Shown: positions 41,302 through 52,284, numbered from the stretch's first letter. The stretch is 64,000 nucleotides of DNA from Cherax quadricarinatus (GCF_038502225.1 NC_091293.1:822727-886726); one strand, 5' to 3'. Made by a program: numbers and translations. Notes: generated by a model not told the origin, from the letters alone.

Positions 41302-44300
41302 TTAGCTAAAAAATAGAAAATCATTCCCCTCCCTTTCTGTAGCTACATTCATCAGACACCTTTTGGCACTCTTCTTGAACTGGTTCACGCTATGACTGGC
41401 TTTGACATGTGCGGGTAGTCTGTTCCATTCCTTTATTGCTGTACAATAAAAGGTGTTTGAAGCCTGGCCACTGACTGTGGGTACTACAAAGTTGTGCTCT
41501 CTCCCCCTAGTACTATGATTGCTTTGGTTCCCAACCTTGACAAAACTGACAGCAAGATATTCTGGACATTGTTTGTGAGCAATTTTATAAACATGATTTA
41601 GCTTCAGTTGTTTTACTCTGTCTTCAACATTTAGCATATCCAACTGCTGTAATTCATCCTGGCCTACATGTTCTCTTGGTCCCAGCCCCAGGATGAATCT
41701 TACGATTTTGTTCTGGGTGATTTGCAGTCTATCTTTCAGTTTTTTTGTCAAGGCAGAGTACCAAGAAGAGCAAGCGTAATCCATATGGCATTGTATAAGG
41801 GCTAGACATAGGGTCCTGCGAGCCTCAGTAGGTAGGCACTGTGCTTGTCTATACAGGAACTTCAGTTTGGCATTCGCTTTCTTTACTACACTGTTCCCTA
41901 TCAATTCTCCTGACATGCATGGGTCAAAGGGGATTCCCAAATATTTTACTGATGAAACCAAAGTGATGGGCTCCCCATTACATTGAACATTAAAATTATT
42001 TACCCTTCTCAGTTTATGTTTCGTGCCAAAGAGAATGGCTTCAGTTTTCCCTAGGTGTAATGATAGTTTGTTGTCTACTAACCATTTGCTGCAGGACTCC
42101 AGTTCCAGTGATAAAACATTAGCAATATCTTGTGGGTCTTTACCTGACACTAACAGAGCACTGTCATCTGCATACAGTAGGAGTTTGCACTTGACACTGA
42201 TAGGCATATCATTGACATAACATAAGAATAATAAGGGACCCAGAATACTACCTTGGGGAACTCCACATGTTATCGGCAGGGGTTCTGATTCTGTTTTGTT
42301 GATTTTGACTATTTGTCTCCTGTTGCTAAGGTAGGACTTAAACCAGTCTACAGAACCTATACCAATAGCTTGAAGTTTATTACATAATATATTGTGGTTG
42401 ACAGTATCGAAGGCCTTTTGCAGGTCTAAGGTTACCATGCCTATGAGGTTCCCCTTTGACATTTCAGTTCTCAGGTAATCCATCAGATTAATAAGGGAGG
42501 TGTCGGTTGAGTAGGATCTTCTAAAGCCCGATTGATAGCTATGGAGAATGTTGTTGTCATTAAGGTACTTAACTACTTGAGAATACACCGCCCTCTCTAG
42601 AATTTTAGATATTATACTGAGTATACTAACAGGCCTATAGTTGCTTACATCAGACCTACTATTTTTCTTGAAGATAGGAGTGACTCTGGCCTCCTTGAAC
42701 CCCTCTGGTACTGTATTAGTGGTGATTGATAGATTTATTATGTGAGCAATAGGGATTGACAGTTCAGAAGCACCATCTTTTAGGAACTTAGACGGGATGT
42801 TATCAGGGCCTGTGCTCTTAGTTGGGTTTAACCTGCTTAGTTCTTTTTGAATAAAGTCATGAGATACACTTACTAGTTGACAACTGTTTGGGGTTACCCC
42901 TTTATTGGTATAGTATGTTTGAAACTTATCAGAGTCTGTGTTAAAGGTATTTGATGCAGCTGGTAGTTTACTTACTAGTGTTGATGCAACAGATGTGTAG
43001 TAGGAATTAAAGCAATTTGCCACCTTAGATGTTTCGTGGCATACCTCATTATCGATAGTGAGTACTATGTTAGACCTATCTACTGGCTTATGGCTATACC
43101 CCAACTGTTTTAGTTGTTGCCAGAGCTTTCTGGGGTTATGCTTATACTCTTCAATTTTTGAGCAGTAGTGCTTTGCCTTTGCTCCTTTTATAAGTCTCTG
43201 TACTCTGTTCCTCACCCTTTGGAATTCATTTAGTGCTGCAATATCCTGTCTGTTTGCTTTAAATCTTTTTAGCAGCTGGTCTCTGAATTTCATATTATCT
43301 AATATCTCGGTATTCATCCAGGGTTCAGTTCTTCGTTTAATCCTAACCTCTTTAACTGGTGCAATATTATCAAGGATGGTAGTGAACATTGTTTTGAATT
43401 TTTCCCAGGCATCGTTTACGTCCGTGCAACTTGTTATCTCTGTCCAGTCACAATTGTGTAGCCTATTTACCAGTGTTTCTTTACTGTAGTTTCTAGTTGA
43501 CCTCATTTTTATTGTCCTGTGTAGGCCTATCCTATCCCTAGTTATTTTCCTGGTGCAGTAAATGATGAAATGATCACTAAGACCTGTGGTAATGACGCCT
43601 GACTGACTAATGTTCTCAGAGCGGTTACAAAGTATGTGGTCAATTAGGGTGGCTGAGAACTGTGTGATCCGGGTTGGAGTATTAATAAGTTGAGTGTAAC
43701 TATTTAATCCTAGAATTTGCTTATACCTTTTGCATAGCCCGTTATTTTGCTGCTGAAAACAGATATTGAAGTCGCCCAGTATTATTGTCTCGCAATTGTT
43801 TTCAACTCCGGACAAGACTCTGGAAAAGTCTTCTAAGAACTGGTCCTGGGTAGGAGGGCGGTAACTAGTTCCTACTAAGATGGGTTTGGTCTTAGGAAGC
43901 AGCACTTCAAACCATAGAATCTCCAGTTTATTGTTATTTAAATCAGGTCTTGGGTTGTAAGCTAAGTCATTTCTAATGTAGGCACATACTCCACCACCCT
44001 TTCTGTTCCTATCTAAGCGTTTTATATTGTAACCATCTATTTTGACCTCGTCGTCAGTCACCGTATCATCCAACCAAGATTCAGAGATGGTTATAACTGC
44101 CGCCCTAATTTTGTTAGCTAGAATCCTAATCTCTGCCAATTTAGGAAGAAGTGATCTTGCATTGACATGAATAAAGTGAAGGCCTGTTTTCATAAAACAA
44201 TCATAATCATCAATATATGGTAATGGGTCATTTGTATTAAAATTTGGTAAATCAATGTCATCACTGCTAAAGGGTAACTGTGCCAAAGTGCATTTGTTAC

Positions 44301-44850
44301 ACACAAAATGAATTCTGGCACCGTTGCTATAATTGTACATACATCCATCATGCACCCACCCCTTACACATTTTACATAAGGTGCCTTTTCTGTTTTTCAT
44401 GCGTACTTTAGTACAGTGTATGCACCTGTTTGGTAGTGTTTGAGATAATAATGGCTGTATTGTCTCACACTGACCTATGTATGCATTACATATGGAGTTA
44501 AGGTTATCATTCCTAGCTACTAGACCGTCATTATTGCCGTCATTTATCTGTCTGTTTTGCCTCTGCACAATAGTTTGAGGTCCTGGATTAATTTGGATAT
44601 CACCACTTAAGAGCGCTACAATAAGAGCTGTGTGCCACTGTTTCTGTTTAGGTATGCGGTGTTGCCATACCTTGCGGCGATAGTGAGGTTTACTTTTCTG
44701 GTAGGATGGCAACTGTTGGGCTTTTACTGTCCAGGGCGCTGTTACTCCATTCACCTTTTCCAACCCCCATGACTGATTTCTTTCTTCATGGAATTGAAGA
44801 AGAAATATAAATATAATTATGCCAGCCTGTACCCCCCTAATGCCTGCCAT
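41302..44850 (-). CDS. LINE D polyprotein: PHD finger, endonuclease, RT
   Basis: 1182 codons without a break from the ATG at 44850. A hydrophobic stretch near the N-terminus (GIIIFIFLLQF) is odd for a LINE protein. A C4HC3 PHD-type finger spans about 140-190 (CIHC, CKMC, HDGC, CNKC). The APE endonuclease spans about 220-440 (HVNARSLLPK, SESWLDD, LGDFNI, LSDHF). The RT spans about 660-930 (NYRPVSILS, DLQKAFDTV, GVPQGSILGPLLF, YADD at 893-896). The post-RT domain ends with IKEWNRLPAHV. A PHD finger in the same frame as EN and RT suggests a single-ORF member of the Jockey/CR1 group. All catalytic residues I can check are present, so the copy may be active. Confidence 0.92.
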   Translation of the reverse strand: MAGIRGVQAGIIIFIFLLQFHEERNQSWGLEKVNGVTAPWTVKAQQLPSYQKSKPHYRRKVWQHRIPKQKQWHTALIVALLSGDIQINPGPQTIVQRQNRQINDGNNDGLVARNDNLNSICNAYIGQCETIQPLLSQTLPNRCIHCTKVRMKNRKGTLCKMCKGWVHDGCMYNYSNGARIHFVCNKCTLAQLPFSSDDIDLPNFNTNDPLPYIDDYDCFMKTGLHFIHVNARSLLPKLAEIRILANKIRAAVITISESWLDDTVTDDEVKIDGYNIKRLDRNRKGGGVCAYIRNDLAYNPRPDLNNNKLEILWFEVLLPKTKPILVGTSYRPPTQDQFLEDFSRVLSGVENNCETIILGDFNICFQQQNNGLCKRYKQILGLNSYTQLINTPTRITQFSATLIDHILCNRSENISQSGVITTGLSDHFIIYCTRKITRDRIGLHRTIKMRSTRNYSKETLVNRLHNCDWTEITSCTDVNDAWEKFKTMFTTILDNIAPVKEVRIKRRTEPWMNTEILDNMKFRDQLLKRFKANRQDIAALNEFQRVRNRVQRLIKGAKAKHYCSKIEEYKHNPRKLWQQLKQLGYSHKPVDRSNIVLTIDNEVCHETSKVANCFNSYYTSVASTLVSKLPAASNTFNTDSDKFQTYYTNKGVTPNSCQLVSVSHDFIQKELSRLNPTKSTGPDNIPSKFLKDGASELSIPIAHIINLSITTNTVPEGFKEARVTPIFKKNSRSDVSNYRPVSILSIISKILERAVYSQVVKYLNDNNILHSYQSGFRRSYSTDTSLINLMDYLRTEMSKGNLIGMVTLDLQKAFDTVNHNILCNKLQAIGIGSVDWFKSYLSNRRQIVKINKTESEPLPITCGVPQGSILGPLLFLCYVNDMPISVKCKLLLYADDSALLVSGKDPQDIANVLSLELESCSKWLVDNKLSLHLGKTEAILFGTKHKLRRVNNFNVQCNGEPITLVSSVKYLGIPFDPCMSGELIGNSVVKKANAKLKFLYRQAQCLPTEARRTLCLALIQCHMDYACSSWYSALTKKLKDRLQITQNKIVRFILGLGPREHVGQDELQQLDMLNVEDRVKQLKLNHVYKIAHKQCPEYLAVSFVKVGNQSNHSTRGREHNFVVPTVSGQASNTFYCTAIKEWNRLPAHVKASHSVNQFKKSAKRCLMNVATEREGNDFLFFS

Positions 44851-46010
44851 TTTCACTCTTCGCTCTTTTACTCATATACAATAATATTTATTTCTCTTTT
44901 CCAGTCCCTAGTACACTTAGTATCTGCTTTAGCAATCACCACTGCATTACTAGTAAAATTTCCTCTTCAGAAACCATCTTCACTGCTCACTTTTCCCTTA
45001 ACTTCACAACACCCTTACATTTAACCCCTTATTCACCCTCCCCTACCCACCTCACTTCACAGTCTGGCTTCACCAATTAACTTCTAACTCCTTTCCATTC
45101 TGGTAGACCAGGAAGGTTTAATCCATGGTTTTATCCTTCCAAATCCCCCTCAATTCCATTTATCGGGGGTTGTGTCGTGTTGTTGTCTCCTGACCTGTTT
45201 TGCTGACTCAACCATTTTTAAAACACTGAGGGGAGTAACACCACCTGACTTTCCTTGAGTTTATAGATATATTTGGCTTTTTCTGCTATGATTCTCTCAC
45301 TGTACACTGGTCAGCTGAATATAGGTCAGCTACTAAAACATTAACCTTGACTATTTAACTATTCACTTCTTTCCCAAGACTGTCACTGAGGGATAACCGT
45401 CCTATACCTTGGAGTTTTATACTGTTGATTTGACGATGTCTCCTGTGTTTCCCTCTCGTTAGCACTGGTACAGGTGATATGATGGTGGTACAGATATGAT
45501 GCTACTGTCAACAGATGAACGTCAGTAAAGATGAGAATTTCACTTCGCTAGTTGTACGTCTGGCAGTAGCGGCTGTTTGAATGCCGGTCAGCCATGTTTA
45601 AAGGCTCAAATCTTTCCCTCGTTTGGCACTGACGAAAAAAGTCCTACAGACCTGTCATTTCCTTGGAGATTTAGTTGATCAGGTTTTCTGCCATGTTGTC
45701 TTCCCGTTAAACACTGGTGCAGTTGATTTGTAGGTCAGTTATTTCACTGTAGTGGAAAACGTCTCATGTCTGGTTCACGTCTGGCAACAGCAGGTCTGGT
45801 ACTTGAATGCCAGTCCCTCTTTTGTCATATTTAGTCCATTTCGTTGTCGTCACCGTCAGTTTTTATGTCACTATAGGTTCCTTGCATGTTGTTGCAGCAG
45901 TACTTGCCAACTTGGCCATCACTGGAGTTCGGATAGGCCCAGGGGACGGCAAGATGTAGGAGCAGCCTTGTTGCTGCTTGCTGCGGCTGAAGATGGCATC
46001 ACTGCTGAAA
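44851..46010 (-). other. LINE D 5' untranslated region (putative)
   Basis: About 1.1 kb upstream of the LINE D ATG without a long ORF. It contains loosely repeated phrases on plus (cactggtacaggtgat, cactggtgcagttgat, each preceded by ccctctcgttag- or cttcccgttaa-like bases), which could be promoter repeats of the LINE. Confidence 0.45.
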
Positions 46011-46353
46011 AAGAAATAACTTACAAAATACTGATCATGTTGGCCTCAGAGGCCATAAAAGTTACTCAGAAAAAGAAAAATTGAAAAATAATTGAAAATA
46101 GTACATAAAAAAGTAAATAGAAAAATACCGGGTGACGGCAGTCGGCGATGTTACCATATGTTGTTCAATTTTGGCAAATTTCACACCTCCATATCTCGGT
46201 AAGTATTGACATTAAAATTTTTTTGTTTAGCCTATAATGTTTAGAAAAAAATACTCTATTTTTTCATATGAAAAAATAATTTTTTTTTTTTTTTAAATTT
46301 GGCCGACCCTGAGAACGAGTTTCGGAGAGGGCCTGTCGACCCTCAAAGGGTTA

Positions 46354-47591
46354 TGAGAATTAAGAGTAAGACTGAGAATAGGATAGCAGATGACCAAGGA
46401 GGCTTTAGGAAAGGTAGGGGGGGTGTGGACCAGGTGTTTACAGTGAAACATACAAGTGAACAGTATTTAGATAAGGCTAAAGAGGTTTTTGTGGCATTTA
46501 TGGATTTGAAAAAGGCATGTGATGGTGGATAGGTGGGGGGGGGCAATGTGGCAGATGTTGCAGGTGTATGGTATAGGAGGTAGGTTACTGAAAGCAGTGA
46601 AGAGTTTTTACGAGGATAGTGAAGCTCAAGTTAGAGTATGTAGGAAAGAGGGAGATTATTTCCCAGTAAAAGTAGGCCTTTGACAAGGATGTGTGATGCC
46701 ACCGTGGTTGTTTAATATACTTATAGATGGGGTTGTAAGAGAAGTAAATGCGAGGGTCTTGGCAAGAGGCGTGGAGTTAAAAGATAAAGAATCACACATA
46801 AAGTGGGAGTTGTCACAGTTGCTCTCTGCTGATGACACTGTGCTCTTGGGAGATTCTGAAGAGAAGTTGCAGAGGTTGATGGATGAATTTGGTTGGGTAT
46901 GTAAAAGAAGAAAATTAAAAGTGAATACAGGAAAGAGTAAGGTTATGTGGATAACAAAAAGATTAGGTGATGAAAGATTGGATATCAGACTGGAGGGAGA
47001 GAGTATGGAGGAGGTAAATGTATTCAGATATTTGGGAGTGGACATGTCAGCAGATGGGTCTATGAAAGATGAGGTGAATCATAGAATTGATGAGGGGAAA
47101 AGGGTGAGCGGTGCACTTAGGAGTCTGTGGAGACAAAGAACTTTGTCCTTGGAGGCAAAGAGGGGAATGTATGAGAGTATAGTCTTACCAACGCTCTTAC
47201 ATGGGTGTGAAGCATGGGTGATGAATGTTGCAGTGAGGAGAAGGCTGGAGGTAGTGGAGATGTCATGTCTGAGGGCAATGTGTGGTGTGAATATAATGCA
47301 GAGAATTTGTAGTTTGGTAGTTAGGAGGTGCGGGATTGCCAAAACTGTTGTTCAGAGGGCTTGGAAGGGTTGTTGAGGTGGTTCGGACATGTAGAGAGAA
47401 TGGAGCGAAACAGAATGACTTCAAGAGTGTATCAGTCTGTAGTGGAAGGAAGGCGGTGTAGGGGTCGGCCTAGGAAAGGTTGGAGGGAGGGCGTAAAGGA
47501 GGTTTTGTGTGCGAGGGGCTTGGACTTCCAGCGGGCATGCGTGAACGTGTTTGATAGGAGTGAATGGAGACAAATGGTTTTTAATACTTGA
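46354..47591 (+). pseudogene. RTE reverse transcriptase, second part
   Basis: Continues after PB2: ENRIADDQGGFRKGRG, then AFMDLKKA (first Asp), a frameshifted gap (46533-46692), then CVMPPWLFNILIDGVVREVN and the catalytic box LSADDTVLL (ADD kept, first residue Ser instead of Tyr). The thumb and C-terminal region (FRYLGVDMSADGSM, RRCRGRPRKGW with basic run) are readable to 47591 with a frameshift near 47340. Not functional. Confidence 0.85.
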
Positions 47592-47846
47592 CGTGCTGTT
47601 GGAGTGTGAGCAAAGTAACATTTATGAAGGGATTCAGGGAAACCGGCAGGCTGGACTTGAATCCTGGAGATGGGAAGTACAGTGCCTGCACTCTGAAGGA
47701 GGGGTGTTAATGTTGCAGTTTAAAAAGTGTAGTGTAAAGCACCCTTCTGGCAAGACAGTGATGGAGTGAATGATGGTGAAAGTTTTTCTTTTTCGGGCCA
47801 CCCTGCCTTGGTGGGAATCGGCCAGTGTGTTAATAAAAAAAAAAAT
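47592..47846 (+). other. RTE 3' UTR and poly-A
   Basis: Contains gaatcctggagatgggaagtac, the hairpin-like CCACCCTGCCTTGGTGGG (47800-47817) and a terminal poly-A. Truncated relatives occur at 49985-50395 and 54500-54612. Confidence 0.8.
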
Positions 47847-47867
47847 TGTTTATACAGTAGTGTACTG

Positions 47868-47921
47868 TCTGTGGAGACAAAGAACTTTGTGCATGGAAGT
47901 GAAGAGGGGAATGAATGAGAG
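47868..47921 (+). repeat. RTE internal stub
   Basis: Duplicates the RTE segment gtctgtggagacaaagaactt seen at about 47122. It is cut by the Tigger end starting at 47924. Confidence 0.6.
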
Positions 47922-47923
47922 TA

Positions 47924-49078
47924 CAGTGGAACCCTGAGTTTCGGCCATAATCCGTTACCGGAGATAGTCCTAAACTCGAAACGGCCAAAAGGAGAAGCAG
48001 TATTTCCCATAAGAAATAATGTATGTACAATTAATCCCTTACAAACCCACAAAAAAAAAAATACATTTTTTTAAAGAGTAACTATAGTTTTACATACACA
48101 CAACACAGATAAATACATATACTATACAGTATACCCTCAGTTATTGGCCGTAATCCGTTCCAGAAGCTCGGCCTAAGACCAAAATGGCCGAAAACCTAAA
48201 TAATATTTCCCATAAGAATTAATGGAAATACAATTATTCCATTACAGACAAAAGTATTCACAAAAAAAAAAAATTAACAATTACGTAAGTATTACATACC
48301 TTTATTCAAGGCTAATGCTGGCTTCTGGAAGATAGGGAGGAGGAAAGGAGGAGGAGTTAGTGTTTGGAAGGGGAATCCCATTCCATAAAGACTAGGTAGC
48401 AAAGCCTTCTCTGGAGTTACTTTCCCCCTTTGTCTTTTAATGCCACTAGGACCAGCTTTAGTCACTGGACCCCTGTCACACAAATTTGTCCATTGAGGTC
48501 TGTTTCTGGCATCTCTAGGATTTCCCTGAAGTGGAACAGGGTTTTGTCACTGAACATGTTGCAGATATGGCTTGTTTCAGCTTTGTCAGGGTGGTGTTTC
48601 TCTTGAAAAGCTTGCATCCTAGTCCACATTGCACACACCTCTTTAATCTCTGAAGAAGGCACCTCCTTCACACTCATCCTCCTCTTCTGCAGTCTGTTGC
48701 TGTTCAAGTTGAAGCTCTTGCAGCTCTTCAGTGGCTAGCTCTTCCCTGTGGTCCTCCACCAACTCTTCCACATCCTCGCCACTTGCCTCCAACCCTAGGG
48801 ACTTCGCCAGTGCCACAATAGTCCACAAGGTCAGGGTCAGCCTCAAACCTTTCACAATCTCTCTTGGACACAACCTGGCAACAATTTTCTCCAAGCAGAG
48901 TTCAAAGTCCTGGAAGTCACTCTCTTCCAAGCCTTACCTATAATGCTTTTGCAATTGAGGATAGTGAAGTGATCTTTCCAGAACTCTCTTAGTCAACTGA
49001 GTGTCAGAGGTCACTTCAAAGCACTTTTCAAACAATGCTTTTGCGTAGAGGTTTTTGAAGTTAGATATGACCTGGTTA
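47924..49078. mobile_element. two Tigger left ends and a transposase relic (T3)
   Basis: One terminus at 47924 (CAGTGGAACCCTGAGTTTCGG, TA before it) and a second at 48127 (CAGTATACCCTCAGTTATTGG, TA before it) lie in the same direction, so one pogo-like element seems to have landed in another. The right ends are gone. Sequence stops abruptly at about 49078 against a Q-type fragment. Confidence 0.65.
48292..49078 (-). pseudogene. T3 transposase C-terminal relic
   Basis: Frames 48930-48643 and 48707-48292 align with the T1 transposase tail: LGLEASGEDVEELVE, ELQELQLEQQQT, SSEIKEVCAMW and AGPSGIKRQR. Frame breaks occur near 48650 and 48490. The DDD core is missing. Confidence 0.8.
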
Positions 49079-49507
49079 TTTTAGTGCCAGAAATGCCTGC
49101 ATTGTTTATACTGGAGACCCTATTTTGAAATTGGAATATTTGGAAATTTGTGTTAAATTGGTCAAATTACCAATTTCTGGTCATTTCCTTGGGTAGTTGA
49201 AATAGTTGATTTGGAGGTTTCTTGTGCTCGTTCGATAAAATAGAAGACATACTAGCAAAAGAGCTAAGAATTTGGTCTACTGGAACAATGTAATTAGCCT
49301 AAAATACGAGTCAAATTGGGCAAAAATCGCCAATGAATAAATAACACTGACATAGCAAAATTTGTGGAAGTGTAATTACGTAAATTTTTCCATCAAATTT
49401 TGTATTTTTTTTTTTTACCCTTCATAAGAAAAAAAAAAATTTCTTTTTAAATTCTTGGAAGCTGTGAACAAGTTTCATATCGGGGGTCTGGACAGTGAAA
49501 GGGTTAA
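49079..49507. mobile_element. fragment of a Q-type TTAA element
   Basis: Matches the right part of Q2 (tgcattgtttat.ctgga, gcctaaaat.cgagtcaaa) and ends ctggacagtgaaagggTTAA at 49504-49507. The left part with the palindromic cores is missing. Confidence 0.7.
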
Positions 49508-49765
49508 CTAGACAATTAAGAAATATTTTGCTTATCCAAGAATTACCCAGCCATTTTAATGCTACTTAGTTTGTCACTACTGTGTGATGTACTTTCCAGT
49601 TTAGTATTTCATAAAGAATGCACTCATTAATTTTTGTGAAATACAATTAAATTCAGTTTGTGTATTCTCTATTCTTGTACTGTATGTAATACTTTGGATA
49701 TACAGGAATTTTTGTATCAGATGGTGAAGTGTTTATTCTGTATTTTCTTAATTTCTTCACAACAG

Positions 49766-49924
49766 GAGCCTACACAGCTGAACCTGTTTTTGGTAACTTC
49801 ATCTAATGAATGTGAAGAATTACATGATTCTGTTTTGCGAGTCAGAGAAACCAGAGGTTGTGTGCCAGCTTTCTTGTATAGCGTTTCATGCATAACAGAT
49901 GCAAGCTCTGGGGAGATTTACAAG
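49766..49924 (+). CDS. host gene exon 3
   Basis: 159 bp, 53 codons, between an acceptor (cttcacaacag, ending 49765) and a donor (gtgagt, from 49925). It joins exon 2 in phase 0 and ends in phase 0, so further exons are expected. The peptide has a beta-like LNLFLVTSS, then a helix (CEELHDSVLRVRET), then a second strand (VPAFLYSVSCITD). With the end of exon 1 this gives a strand-helix-strand order like a small alpha/beta domain, but no known motif is visible. No downstream exon was found in the window. Confidence 0.7.
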
Positions 49925-49984
49925 GTGAGTATAACTAGTTAAATCTGAATAAATATATTTTGTACAGTACTCGTTATCTTGGCA

Positions 49985-50395
49985 TATAAATCTGGTGTGG
50001 AGGGAAGGACGAGTGGGTGTCGTCCTTGGAATTGTTGGATGGAGATGGTAAAGGAGGTTTGTTTAGTGTGAAGGGCTTAGATGTCCAACAGGCTTGTATG
50101 AGCATGTTAGGAGTGAAGCAAGAAATTTTCATGATTTGTTATGCAGTTAGTGTGAGCAGGGTAACATATTGGGGTTCAGAGAAACAGGTTAGCCAGACTT
50201 GAGCCCTGGAGGTGAGAAGTACATTTCTTACATTCTGAAGGAAGTGTGGGGATTACGTAGTTTTGAGGGCTACCTGAACTGCGATGTTGGTACTCTTCTA
50301 GCAAATGGTGATTGAATGTGTGACTGTGAAAGTGGTTTCTTCTTTTATCATGCTACCCTACCTCAGCAGAAGGTGGCTGGAGCATTTAAAAAAAA
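49985..50395 (+). pseudogene. RTE 3' end, decayed and truncated
   Basis: Aligns with RTE 47455-47830: ggatggagatggtaaaggaggtt, then gagccctggaggtgagaagtac and a weak version of the CCACC..GGTGG block. It lies within 60 bp of the exon 3 donor. Confidence 0.65.
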
Positions 50396-51164
50396 TTAGA
50401 CCTTGAAAATATACCTAGAACGTTGACTGCACTTACAAATTTAATCAAGCTCCTAAATTACTTGTAATATTTGAAGACCTTTGAAATGTACTCTCAGGAA
50501 TACAGGTGAAAAGAATACATCATAATTTATACAGGTCCGCCATCACAAATCCGGCAATCAGTTATTCGGTTCCTTCAGTTATTCGGCACTAATTTTGACT
50601 AGCACAATTTCAAATTTCCAGGGTTGCCAAACCAACCTGCTGGTACTGTTTGGTGGCGCTACTTGCTGCATAAGTCATTCCAATTTCTTTTTCTCCATTT
50701 ATTGTTTTAACCTGCTTGCTTTTAGCCCTAGCCATGGTTCCAATGAATAAAAGAAATGCTTCTCATTATGTAAAGCACCTACACAGTACATTATCCATTA
50801 AAGATAAGGTGGCTTTGAAGCCACTGTTGGTTGTCATGAACTCAGTCTCATGATACAGGAGAATATGCTTTATTATTACGCTAATATCAACACGACAGCT
50901 TATTTGCCTATCACAATTGATCTAATATGACATAAGAAACAATTTAAATAACATAAAACATGTTAAATACTCCAGAATGAATAATATTTGGCATAACACC
51001 GAGCAGTTCGACAGAGTTATGAAGAGGATATGGTAAACAAATACCATTCTCCTATCCTTGTCTTGGGGGTTTATATTAGAAAAAACGGAGTATAGCACAG
51101 GGCTAACTATGATATACACTCGTACTCCACCATAAACATGAAACAAAAAAGTTATTTTCTCTCT

Positions 51165-51870
51165 ATAGATTATCACACATAGCAGCATATGTGTAGAGAA
51201 CCTAAAATAACCCCAAAAAAGTCAACATGGCTTACTTTTAGTACCTGGCTTGGGTTAGCCATACATGTATATGATTTTTGGTAAATATTCGATTCCTAGC
51301 CAGGGTAGAAACATTAGGTGTGTTTCTTTACACCTATTGTCTATGTTTACCCATCAGTAAATGGGTACCTGGGTGTTAGTCGACTAGTGTGGATGTTATC
51401 CTGGGACACTGACCTAATTTTCTTGAAATACGTACTCAGCATAACAAGTGCCTTTCTATACAGTAGTATGTCACTGATGTCAGCTAGGCCTGTATACCTT
51501 GTACATGTACGTGTAGTAAATAAAATTATTATTATATTATTATTATTATTTTCTCAGTTGTTTGTTGGGTTATCTTATTCAAACTTGGGCAATGTATGAT
51601 GGAAAGATACTTCTTCACGTACACCAAAAATGAAAGAAATCAGACCATAAATAGCGGAATTCACTTCTCGGCCATTAGCGGTCACTTAGCGGTATATTTT
51701 TGTATGGTTATGGTTATATTCTCATTTTTTCGGTCTCATTTGATAGAATGAAAGATATATTACAGAAATAGATATGATTTTGATTGCTTTCATGACGAAA
51801 AGTACCTTGAAATTGCGCTCACAGTAGTGAAAATGTTCTATTCTTTAGCGAAGCTCGAGTAAACAAATGA
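51165..51870. repeat. composite repeat, copy 1 (with SINE)
   Basis: Contains a LINE D-like 3' end, the tail ggtaaatatt, a SINE insertion and then part of a P-type element. Copy 2 at 52285-52735 is the same series without the SINE. Confidence 0.75.
51290..51552 (+). repeat. tRNA-derived SINE, truncated head
   Basis: Begins within the B box (cgattcctagcc) and continues gggtacctgggtgttagtcg, ending in a (TTA)n tail (51525-51552). Same family as 11662-11945 over the body. Confidence 0.8.
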
Positions 51871-52255
51871 CATCACCGTCCAATACCTGTCCACCTGCCA
51901 GTCTAAATTCCAGTATGGAGTCAAGAATGGATTGACATTATTTATACAATTATTACAATAATGCAGTAGTCTGCATAACAGTAAATCATCATCATCATTT
52001 TTTTTTTTTTTTTTTTAATAAAAATTCCAAATGGTAAGCAAGAGTAATATAAGAGGGGCCTGTAGCCGTGACTAATGAACAGAGGAAATGTTATTTTAGT
52101 GCCAGGAATGTCTACATTGTTTATTCTGGACCCTATTTTGAAATTGGCATCTTGAAATTTGTGTGAAATCGGCCAAATTGCCAATTTCTGACCACTTTAT
52201 TGGGTAGTTGAAATAATTGAATGGGTGGTTTCTTGTACTCACTTGACAGACTAGA
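51640..52255. mobile_element. P-type fragment
   Basis: Shares long blocks with P1 to P3 (catttgatagaatg.aagatatattacagaaatag; ctgaccac.ttattgggtagttgaaat). Neither terminus remains. Confidence 0.65.
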
Positions 52256-52284
52256 AGTAAATAAGTTTATTCAGGTATACACAA

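Larger units (their letters stand above)
40995..46010 (-). mobile_element. LINE D, full-length, inside PB2
   Basis: Minus-strand LINE with a (CTTA)n tail at 40998-41018 marking its 3' end, a 3' UTR (to 41301), an intact ORF and about 1.1 kb of upstream sequence. The 5' border is placed where PB2 sequence resumes, near 46010, and is approximate. Its 3' UTR signature (taaacttactt, ggttatcctaggttcc) recurs in truncated form at 17485, 51170 and 52260. Confidence 0.82.
38372..46353. mobile_element. piggyBac PB2, autonomous-looking, split by LINE D
   Basis: Left target TTAA at 38372-38375 followed by CCCTTTGAGGGTTTTCG. Right end CCCTCAAAGGGTTA, where one A of the TTAA appears lost. The element proper is about 3 kb (38372-40994 plus about 46010-46353). 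It has an intact transposase on the plus strand and inserted into the RTE reverse transcriptase. Its right-end interior (tccatatctcggtaagta) matches PB1. Confidence 0.9.
29206..47846 (+). mobile_element. RTE-type LINE, split by two later insertions
   Basis: Plus-strand non-LTR element. The endonuclease (29216-29418 continued at 36904-37330) was opened by the gypsy element, and the reverse transcriptase (37998-38371 continued at 46354-47376) by piggyBac PB2. Removing both restores collinear domains. The 3' UTR has the inverted CCACC..GGTGG block (47800-47812) and ends in a poly-A tract at 47834-47845. Numerous frameshifts show it was old before it was cut. Confidence 0.88.

Noticed and set aside
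46299..46532. A separate gene starting at 46299
   Set aside because: Its first codons are the PB2 terminus and the rest is the interrupted RTE reverse transcriptase.
19655..49924. Similarity of the host gene to the flavodoxin-like domain of TYW1-type proteins (membrane anchor followed by alternating strands and helices)
   Set aside because: Only the topology is similar; the FMN-binding GSQTGT-type loop is absent, so no function is assigned.
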